Below the pieces are notes generated by a model. It was not told the origin of the DNA, searched no databases, and saw only the letters and a program-made list of their open reading frames with translations. Source: an uncultured Prevotellaceae bacterium (GTDB lineage: Bacteria; Bacteroidota; Bacteroidia; Bacteroidales; Bacteroidaceae). Taken from it: a DNA stretch of 8,890 nucleotides. Location: assembly GCA_946624335.1 (NCBI GenBank), contig CAMOSA010000098.1, positions 1-8,890 on the forward strand, in the 5' to 3' direction. The first letter of the stretch is position 1. Each line of letters begins with the position of its first letter. The position numbers were made by a program, and so were the translations under genes. This document shows, piece after piece, positions 1 to 7,800 of this stretch.

Positions 1-42
1 CAGAAATCAGGCTCAATATGAACGTTTACTCCGGTTTCTCCC
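1..42 (-). other. Probable true 3' end of the fimbrillin gene in the shifted frame
   Basis: If one base is removed from the GGG codon (40-42), the minus strand reads I-G-E-T-G-V-N-V-H-I-E-P-D-F and stays open to the left edge, where the next codon begins TG. Fimbrillin-family proteins commonly finish with a beta strand of the form G-x-T-G-hydrophobic-x-V followed by an Ile/acidic segment, which this frame supplies and the annotated frame does not. The shift could be a sequencing error, a real mutation or a phase-variable run; three Gs is short for slippage. The match to family endings is from memory and was not aligned. Confidence 0.55.
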
Positions 43-957
43 AATATTGATTTTCACGTTGTTCAACATGCCGGCATCGAGCGTGGCAGAGAATGGGATG
101 TAGGCCGTGCCGCTATAGGAGGTGGCGCCCGAAATGGCGCATTCCAACTGGATATAGCTCTGAGTGCCGGCGGAAGCAATGGCTGTCGAGGTGTCCCATG
201 GCGTCAGCGTCTGAGGAATCATAAAGAGATAGTCGTCAGCGTTGGCATTCAGGAGAGTATAGTCCGTAGTGCCGAGGGACATTCCTGAGCCTGTATAGAG
301 CGTATATTCTGAGCGGGTAGTGCCTGGTGTCCACGTCGATGTGGCGAGGTCATACTTGCCTTCCTTGACAATGTTACAAATCTTGATACTGGTCACGGTC
401 AGCGTAAAATCTTTGAGATTAGTGGCCTTCTTCACATAAAACTGCAATGCTGTACAAGCGTGGTCAAAGGTAAAGGAGAGGTTGCCGCCTGTGGCGTTTT
501 TGGTGCCAGCAGCAGTGGCCACAAGCAGGTCCTTTTGATTGGTGGACAGTTCTTCGACCTTGAAATTAAGGTATGGGGCGGTCTGATTCACGATTGTCCC
601 TCCGGTATGGGCATACCAGCTTACTTCGGTGTCTCCCCCCGCATCAGGCCAATTTCCAGCCGACCAGTTCCCGCTTCCATCTTTTCTGGCATCGACATAG
701 CCTGACTGCAGTTCACCGCCTCGAGTGTACTGATAGTCAAGCGTGAAAGATGAGAGCGACGATGTCGTAGTGACGGCTGTCCTCGTGGACGACACCTGAC
801 CCGGTGTATTAGGATTCTGAAGCGGGTTCTCACTAACGGTGATGGTCAATGGCAGCGGCTGCTCCGCAGTATTTTCGATGATGTCGTTGTCATCGTTTGA
901 GCACGCGGAGAGAGAGACTGCCGCCATGACATAAAAGAAAACCTTGATTAGTCTCAT
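13..957 (-). CDS. Fimbrillin-family (Mfa-like) surface lipoprotein, probable frameshift at its 3' end
   Basis: The 314-residue product starts with a lipoprotein leader: Arg/Lys at positions 2 and 5, a hydrophobic core, and lipobox LSAC with Cys19. SNDDND follows the Cys, resembling the Bacteroidota lipoprotein surface-export signal. The body has the hallmarks of the fimbrillin/Mfa_like_1 fold: STRT at 57-60, QKDLLVATA at 141-149, FDHACTALQFYV at 164-175, a strand running from LTVTSIKI (185-192) to GKYDLATSTWT (200-210), YLFMIPQTLTPWD at 243-255, and AYIPFSATLDAGMLNNVKINIG at 285-306, split around residue 295. Known members are subunits or accessory tip proteins of type V pili, or stand-alone surface lipoproteins; which applies here cannot be told. 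The ATG lies two bases after the upstream stop, with no clear Shine-Dalgarno sequence, which suggests translational coupling. After Gly306 the sequence becomes RNRSKRSY-stop, atypical for the family. Dropping one G of the GGG codon at 40-42 gives GETGVNVHIEPDF, open to the window edge. The family call is firm; the true C-terminus is in doubt. Confidence 0.85.
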   Translation of the reverse strand: MRLIKVFFYVMAAVSLSACSNDDNDIIENTAEQPLPLTITVSENPLQNPNTPGQVSSTRTAVTTTSSLSSFTLDYQYTRGGELQSGYVDARKDGSGNWSAGNWPDAGGDTEVSWYAHTGGTIVNQTAPYLNFKVEELSTNQKDLLVATAAGTKNATGGNLSFTFDHACTALQFYVKKATNLKDFTLTVTSIKICNIVKEGKYDLATSTWTPGTTRSEYTLYTGSGMSLGTTDYTLLNANADDYLFMIPQTLTPWDTSTAIASAGTQSYIQLECAISGATSYSGTAYIPFSATLDAGMLNNVKINIGRNRSKRSY

Positions 958-959
958 AC

Positions 960-1754
960 TTATTGGTAGATGATGTTTGAGGGTTGCTGATTTTCCGTCG
1001 TGACGACATCTGGGAATGTGTAGATGTTGCCGGTGGCGGCTTGGTAGTACTTAATGGTGACGTTCTCACCTTCACTTCGTCCGAAGATGGTCAACACATT
1101 GTCATCTTCTTCTCTGACGATGCTGCGACACTCGTCGCCTACAAAGGCAGCATAGCGGTCGCCTGCAGCTGGCTTGATGGATGCTTTGGCTAACAGCTCG
1201 GTGATGACGAAGGTCTGTACCGACGGGTACTTCGACGAGCCGAAGGTGAACTGGGGTATGAAGTCGGTGCCCACACCGAAGTCTTTGCCTACGAGGTAAG
1301 TAATATCCGCCGTTCGGGCGAACACTTGCTTCAGCTGCGCATTGTAATACTTCAGCGTAACGCGCAGCTGATCACCGTCGCTCTCATTGCCCCATGCCTT
1401 CAACAGATAGGTGGTGGTGTTCGTCTCTTCGCTGCCCAGAATGAGGGCGGGACCCTGTACGCCGCGACACTCATCAGCCACGAAGAGGGCCATGAGATCG
1501 TCGCTGCTCGTGTAGGGTCTCAGCTCTTCCTCAATCTGTACCTTGATGATGCTCCAGTTCTCATAGTTCTGGATGCTCGGGTCTTTCCATTCGGGACGAG
1601 CCTCGTTGCCGTGCCAGTCTATCTGCCATGACGGGGGTTGGCTTACCGTGGTGACGGTGTAGCCCTCGTACGATGGTTCATCGTCGCTGCTGCAAGCCCC
1701 AAGGATGAAGCTTGACAGCAAGACTGCGGTTGAAAATACAATGATATGTTTCAT
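960..1754 (-). CDS. Two-module surface lipoprotein, partner of the giant surface protein
   Basis: The 264-residue product has a lipoprotein leader with lipobox LGAC (Cys21) followed by SSDDE, which fits the Bacteroidota surface-export signal. After a linker containing WQIDWHGNEARPEW (43-56) come two copies of one beta-rich module. Copy A (about 66-158) runs WSIIKVQIEEEL, ALFVADECRGV, YLLKAWGNESDGDQLRVTLKYYNA. Copy B (about 179-262) runs TFVITELLAKASI, AAFVGDECRSIV, LTIFGRSEGENVTIKYYQAATG. The shared signature is (A/L)-x-F-V-(A/G)-D-E-C-R. The same module, more diverged, occurs twice near the C-terminus of the giant protein encoded just upstream. This supports a functional link, for example binding the same partner or assembling with the giant. 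No catalytic motif is visible and I know no gene name. The start is supported by the leader peptide and an AGGA six bases upstream. The stop is two bases from the next start, so the genes are probably co-transcribed. Confidence 0.85.
   Translation of the reverse strand: MKHIIVFSTAVLLSSFILGACSSDDEPSYEGYTVTTVSQPPSWQIDWHGNEARPEWKDPSIQNYENWSIIKVQIEEELRPYTSSDDLMALFVADECRGVQGPALILGSEETNTTTYLLKAWGNESDGDQLRVTLKYYNAQLKQVFARTADITYLVGKDFGVGTDFIPQFTFGSSKYPSVQTFVITELLAKASIKPAAGDRYAAFVGDECRSIVREEDDNVLTIFGRSEGENVTIKYYQAATGNIYTFPDVVTTENQQPSNIIYQ
969..1220 (-). other. Module copy B of the two-module lipoprotein
   Basis: Residues about 179-262. Core motif AAFVGDECR at 202-210, followed by a strand pair LTIFGRSEGENVTIKYY. 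This is a recognisable duplicate of copy A, lacking the longer extension found there. Confidence 0.7.
1281..1559 (-). other. Module copy A of the two-module lipoprotein
   Basis: Residues about 66-158. Core motif ALFVADECRGV at 89-99, then YLLKAWGN and LRVTLKYYNAQLKQVF. The alignment with copy B, by eye, is anchored on F-V-x-D-E-C-R and on the (V)T(L/I)KYY strand. Confidence 0.7.
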
Positions 1755-1764
1755 CTTTCTTCCT
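1755..1764 (-). promoter_or_regulatory. Ribosome binding site of the two-module lipoprotein
   Basis: On the minus strand AGGAAGAAAG directly precedes the ATG at 1754, with AGGA six bases from the start. Strong Shine-Dalgarno matches are uncommon in Bacteroidota, so this supports the chosen start and independent initiation after the intergenic gap. Confidence 0.55.
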
Positions 1765-1769
1765 GTTAT

Positions 1770-1855
1770 TTAATCACGACCTTGAACTTCGTTCGAGCTC
1801 GTTCACGTTCGGAAATGCGAGCGAGCTCTCATTTCTCTCACTTAATCACGACCTT
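1770..1855 (-). repeat. Perfect 14-base direct repeat flanking a 58-base insert
   Basis: AAGGTCGTGATTAA (minus strand) occurs at 1842-1855 and again at 1770-1783, exactly 72 bases apart. The first copy encodes the end of the giant protein (KVVI plus the first two bases of the last Lys codon) just before its TGA. The second copy lies in the same frame and would read F-K-V-V-I-K followed by TAA (1766-1768), although two in-frame TGA codons (1838-1840 and 1829-1831) separate it from the gene. The sequence between the repeats (1784-1841) is rich in GAGC/CGAAC motifs and looks unlike the surrounding coding DNA. It may be a small inserted element with target duplication, or the scar of recombination between T9SS-tail genes, many of which share this ending. 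Confidence 0.75.
1795..1828 (-). repeat. Inverted repeat / hairpin inside the intergenic insert
   Basis: GAGCTCG (1822-1828) pairs perfectly with CGAGCTC (1795-1801). After one mismatch, four more pairs (one a G-U) continue inward, leaving a loop of about ten bases. No T run follows on the minus strand, so a classical intrinsic terminator is unlikely. The hairpin could be a REP-like repeat, or could slow transcription or protect the mRNA end between the two genes. Confidence 0.55.
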
Positions 1856-4800
1856 CTTACCATTGAGAATATATACACCGGTGGCGGTGGGACGCTTGGG
1901 CAGTTGGATTCCACCGATGGTGTACCACTTGCCGGTGGCAGTGTCAGCATGGACGAAATCTATCTTGGTAGGCTCGTCGGGGTTGCCGATGACAGCGTTG
2001 GCTTTATAGACCATTTGTTCGTCAGTGGTGGCAACGATTTCGCCGTCGCGCTCGATGGCAAACCAAATGGGAGCCTGGCTGTCGCTGGCAATGCTCAGGT
2101 AGAGCGGTTCAGGATCCTCTACATCGGAACCATTGAGCATGGTGGTCTCGCCGACACGCTCGCCATTGGTGAAGGCGACGAGCACATCACCCTCATGCAT
2201 CTCGAAACCTTCTACCACCGCACTCACCGTCATCGTCGTCTTGGCACGTACAGGAGAAGCCGCGCGACTGCCACTGACATTCCATTCGTCGATGAATATG
2301 CTTCCGGGCTCATAGAATGGGTAGCGGAAGCCGACTTCGCTGCTTCCCTTGCGCAGCATCATATAACCCTCTCCCGGTTTCATGTACTCCAGGTTACCGC
2401 GCCAGCGTCCCACACCGCCCGAAACGGTGAAGTAGGCAAACTGGTCGTGACTCTTGATGACGTCGCCCGGTTCGGCCTTGTCGTAGTAGTCGCTAAGAGC
2501 TGTCTCCAAGGGCAGGTTCAACATGGGTGTGTAGCCGATGGCGTTCCATCCCTTGCCTACCCAGATGGTGCGCTCGTCCGAAGCCTTTATCAACTCACCT
2601 GCAATGGGGAACTGGAAGTCCTGTGCAACTTTCACTGCGTAGGCTGTCTTGTGCGTCAGCCTGATGCCGGTAGTCGATTCGGATGACAGCCAGTGACCAT
2701 TCTCGTAGAGCAGCGTGGCTTGTCCGTTCAGTTCCGTCAGCATGTCGCCCTCTTGCCAAGGCAGTCCTCCCAAGAGAAGGTCGAGGTTTTCCATCTGCTC
2801 GTTCTTCACATTGAACGATACCCAGTTCCATCCTTCTTTCAGGTTCATCATCTGTACATAACTCGTGCCGCCTTTGAATATCACGGGCTTGTTGAGGCCT
2901 GCGATGGAGTCTGCTTTGAAGGTTATCGTCTGCATGTCGTTCGCCGTCAGTGTCAGCTCAAGACCTGTGGAGTACTGCCACAGTTTGAAATAAAGTTCAC
3001 GACCCTGATTCTGATTGTCATAGACAGTCAGGAAGACGTTGCTCTCACCAGTTCTGGCCGAGTAGTCAACTCGAGAGTAGCCATGACAGACGTTGTTGCG
3101 GTCGAATGCTCCTACGATGTCACGGGGTTCGATGTCTATCTGGTCGTTTATATACACACGTCCGATGATATTCATCGAGTTCTCCAGCAGTTCGCTGTCT
3201 ACGTTCCATGCCCATTCGGGCAGATTGGCCTCAACGGTCACTGTCAGGTAAAGCGGCTCAGAGACACCTTCCTCGTCAACCAGGTAGAGGATCTCGTCAT
3301 AGGTGCCCACGTTCAGGTCGGGGTTCACCGTTCCATGGATAGATACCCAATCCTGGGGAGCGATGCGGTCGGTGTACTTGTCGAGCTTCAGCCATGACGG
3401 ACAGTTCTCGATGGTGTACATGTGGCTGGTAGCGCTGTTGTTGGCAATTAAGAGATAGATGGATTCTCCGTGGCCGTAGGTCACAGGTTGCGTGTAGCGG
3501 TTGTTCATCCACTGCAGTGAACTGTTTGTTACGTAGTAGCAAGCCGTCTGCGGCGAAGCCATCGCGTTGCCGTTTTTGTCCTCCACGTCGCGCAGAGTGA
3601 CATAGATATTGCGGCGGTTCAGGCGCGCGTTGCTCTCGTTAATGCCCACATACAGCTGGTTGTCCTTGCCAACAAAGTTGAAATTCAGGTTCTTCAGTTC
3701 CTCATTGGGAACCACGGGGGCTGCTGTCTCATTGGTGATATGAGCGACAATATCCTCAGGCGAGGCGACGAACACATAGTCGCGTACTACGGTATCTGTC
3801 GGTTGCTTCGTCACGGGGTCCAGTTCATAGCGCACGTTGCCATTGTCGTCAAGATAGAGCTTCTTGCTGTAGGGATAGGCCACCTGTTCCAGTTCGTTGT
3901 CTTTCTGGCGTTCTTGCCTGTCGAAGGCGAGATAGGTCAGCAGACCCACTTCGTCGCCGTTCGGGCTTTTTGTTGCGTAGCTCTGTATGAGCGTTAGCGG
4001 CAGGGCCTGTGCGAAGAAGCACAGTTCATCGACATTACCCGTCAACCAATTGCGTGTATCGAGGGTGGACACCCCATTTTCCTCATTGGGCTTGTCATAG
4101 CGCGCAGCACCGATGAGGGGGTGTCCGCCACTGATGCCGCCCAGGGAGTCGGCTGCAAATGTGGAACGAAGTATCTGATCTACATAGATATTGGCCACAT
4201 TGAATGCACGGTTTACGGTCATGGCCAGGTGGTGCCATTGTCCGTCGCTCCAGTCACCCGGTACGTCCACCGTCATGCCGTGGGTCTTGTAGAGCAGTTT
4301 CTCGGCTTCGAAACCTAAGCAGAACTGATTTTCAGCATTGATTTCGTCTCTGCGACCGGCACCGTTCGAGACGAGGACGCCGCGTCCTTCGGCATCGGTC
4401 TTGAACCACATCATCAGCGTATAGTCCTGCTCAGCGGTGCGGTTCAAGGCATCCTGTGTCAGGGCGATACCCTTGTCGTCATTCTCTACTCGGAGCGAGA
4501 ATCCTCGCGGCATGGCCCATGAGGCACCCTTCAGTGTGGCATTGGCACCTTGCGTCTTGTCAAGCGCGTAGTTGCCCATACCTTCATTCATCGGATAGTA
4601 ATCGACGAGGCCCATCTCATAGCCCGTCAACCGTTTCGAGCCGTAGGTGGTGCCAATCTGTCCGCCCGTCATAGCGCGGTACCACAGTCGGGCTTCCATC
4701 ATGCGTCCCTCATAGTAGGAGCTTTCACTGGGGTCGTTCTCGTTGGTGCGTCCGAAGATGAGCGTGCCTGTACCGTTATAGGGTTCCACCATAGTGCATG

Positions 4801-7800
4801 CACCTATCTGCTTGCCGCCATTGTAGAATGTCAGTGTGCTGTCTTTCTGGTTGATGCTCATCGCCACTTGGGTGAAAGCCCCCTTCACAATAGATGTGTC
4901 AGACATGTACACATTGTCATCAACCACGGCTTTCAGCTTGAGGTCGCCCGTCAGCCATAATTGCAGTTTCTTACCATTGGTTCCGTGTGAGAAGACTGGC
5001 ATGTCGCGGCCCGTCTCATCGGGTTTTACCATGAGATCGACGGTCAGGCTCTTGCCGCTGAAGTTGCGGCGTGCTTCTGTCTCCACGCTGGCCTTGCCGT
5101 CGAATTGCAATGAGACGGACTCCGTCACATTATCGTTGTTCACCTCACCCTTCACCTCGAAGTTGGTGATGGAACTCAGGTAGTTGTGTTCAATATCCTC
5201 CGAGAAGTTGAAGATGATGTTGTCGCCAAGCGTCAGCACGCCGCTCTTTGGCTCGGGAGCTCCGAACAGCTGTGGCCGGCGCGTATCCTTCACGCCACTG
5301 ATGATGGGCGATGCCGTAGTGAGGAACGAGTTGCCGTTTCTGCAGTACAGCACGGCCCTGAGGTCGTAGGCCTTCTCCATCACGGTGCCCTCTCCGTAGA
5401 AGTGTGTGGTGATGTTTCCGTTCTCGGGTATCATCTCGCGAACACCGCTGGCCTGGGCCATCAGCAGTGAGTCGGCATAGTAGGAACAGAGGTTTGTCCA
5501 TGAGTCTTCGCCCCGCAGCGATTCCTTATACTGGAACTCGATGTGGTCGAAATTGCGCTGATGCTTGTTGAAACCGTTGATGGTCACGGGCAGGAACCAG
5601 CCTCGGCGGTCGTCGTACTGGGCATTGGTGTTCATCACCCATTTGTCGCCCGGCTGTGCGATGAGCACCGGTCCTGCCTCGTGCAGGTAGTGCACGTCGA
5701 AACTCACATAGTTCTGTGTGTTGGCGAAGTCGCCTTGCGATGCAACGCCGATCTTCAGACCTTCGTAGTCGAATTCCTCACCGGCATATACCTCCATCGT
5801 CTTCTCCATGACTTTGCCGGGGTAAAGGACGACGGTCATGCCCGTACCCGTCAGCGGTGCTCCGTCGATGAAGATTTTGGCGCCCTTGGGATTAGACTCC
5901 ATATCCTGGATGAAGGTGAAAATCGTCAGTGCGCCGGTGGCCGCCTCGGGCTGCTCACTCTCGTTGGTGAGGTAAACCTTGAAGCGTGCGGGGTCGCCGA
6001 TAGCCACACCGCTCACGCTCTGCTTGTCAAGCGTAATCTTCGGGTTGCAGATCTTCTTGGTCCGTTCGTCGAGAATGCGCCCTCTGTCATAGAACAGGGT
6101 CTTGCGCTCATCCTCATAGGGATTACAGGTGGCGCCGCCACGGGTACGATAGACGAATCCTCGTGCATAGCGCACATTCTGCATATCGTTGTCACGACTC
6201 AGGTAGCCTCCCACATAATCGGTCATATTGTTGAAGTTCTGTTCCGTGAACACATCGAATTGGCTGACATCTTTCACATAGTCAGCATCGGTCATCGTGC
6301 GATAGAGATCGATGTTCAGATGGCTTTTTGTGTCCATACTGATGTTGAAGCTCTCCTTCCTGCTGAAGGTCTTTGTCTCTCCAGAGACATCCTTGACACT
6401 ATAGTTTAGCGTGGGTAGGATGCTGAATTTAAATGTCTTGCCAAAGAATGCCATTTTCGACGAGAAGGCCGGGTTCTTATTGTCCGACGACTCTGACGAG
6501 CTGGCCGTTGCCGATGTGTTGATTTTTCCCCACAGGGACTTGACTATTCTTGAAACAATCCTTATGCCAAAGAGAGAACTGGCGACCAGCGAGGCATCGG
6601 CGCCCGATTCATCAAAATAGTTGCCTGAGATAATGCCCGGGAGGTGGTAGTAGTTAGAAATGGAGTATTCGCTCTCGAACTGCTCGGCGTAGGTTACTTT
6701 CGTACCACCGTCAATGTCGTAGTTGGCCACAAAATCGGTGGCATTCAGTTTCTCTCGCTCGTTCTGGGCTATCATCTGTACCCAGCTGAATATGACCTGG
6801 TTTATCTCGGCCACCTCGTCAGAGGGGGTATCGCCGTCGCTGGCAGGCACATGTATGACGTAGTTCATACTGTCCACGGGCTGCATGGTGCTGGTATAAT
6901 AGAATATCTCATCGCCTTTGGTATTGACCAGTCCGAAGTTTTCGCTGTCGGCCGGTACGAGCGAACGATAGACGGGCTTGCCTGTGGCATCAGCCTGTCG
7001 CTGTGCTTCCTCGGCGGTGCCGATGAACATCAGTTCGCGCAGTTCCTTCACCTTTGCGGGAATCAGTTCGTTGAGAATGTACTTCTGGGAGTGTATAAAC
7101 TGTGACTTTATCTTCGGTCCGTAGCCTATCGACTCGTCACGCACCAGGTGGTATTTATTACCTTCTCGGTCCTGTCCCTCGGCAATGTGTACCAGCGAGC
7201 CATACTTGTTGGTGATGCCTGCCGTAGTACCGCCGCCCAACCGACCCAGCATGTGCTGGTAGAGGCTGTCGGGTATGGCCCTGATGGTGCTCATGGGCGT
7301 CACGATGATGTTTTGGACTATGCCGATATAGAGGTCAGCTTCGGCCCCCACCATGGTGGCTGCACTGCTTGTGGTGATGTCCTGCGTCACATTCATCGTG
7401 TAGGCGAAGCCACGATGGCCTTGCATATCGAAGGCATATTCAAATTCCAGTACTTTCTCCAGATTCGAGGAGTTGATGATGCCGTTGGTATGGCCTATTC
7501 CGCCGGCCGCGGCTACGGCACCCTGGTAGTTCTCCAGTGTGGTGCCCGATGCCCACGAAAGTGCCAGTCCTGAATGCAGGCTCATATCGAGCGTGTAGCT
7601 ATATTTCAGCTTCGAGCCTTTCGACAGCGTTGCCGTGCTGCTTCCTCCAGGCGGGTCGCGCAGGATGTCGATGAGTTGTGGCTGACCATTGACGAGCACA
7701 TCCTTGTTGTTACCGGTGGCAAACATGTTCAGCACATATCCTTTGAGAGGTTCTGCCTCGTAGGTGGTGCCGTCCTGGGTCAGGGTCATCGTCACGGTCT

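Noticed and set aside
1755..1837. Bacteroidota-type promoter (TTTG ... TAnnTTTG) before the lipoprotein gene
   Set aside because: No such pair of elements is seen on the minus strand of the gap, so co-transcription with the giant gene is more likely.
1766..1840. Stop-codon readthrough adding a second KVVIK tail to the giant protein
   Set aside because: The downstream copy is in frame, but two TGA codons (1838-1840 and 1829-1831) intervene and the first ending is already a complete sorting tail, so readthrough is unlikely.
1784..1841. Intrinsic terminator after the giant gene
   Set aside because: A stem is present, but no T run follows on the minus strand, and the lipoprotein gene has its own ribosome site shortly after with no visible promoter.
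1904..2686. Open frame on the plus strand (260 codons)
   Set aside because: It is antisense to the GWNW domain and module 2 of the giant protein, with no recognisable features.
2693..3397. Open frame on the plus strand (234 codons)
   Set aside because: Shadow of the giant gene's BACON-like and module 1 region; no supporting motif.
5543..6409. Long open frame on the plus strand (288 codons)
   Set aside because: It is antisense to the giant protein core, rich in His/Val/Leu as expected of a shadow frame in this codon usage, and has no domain or plausible start context.
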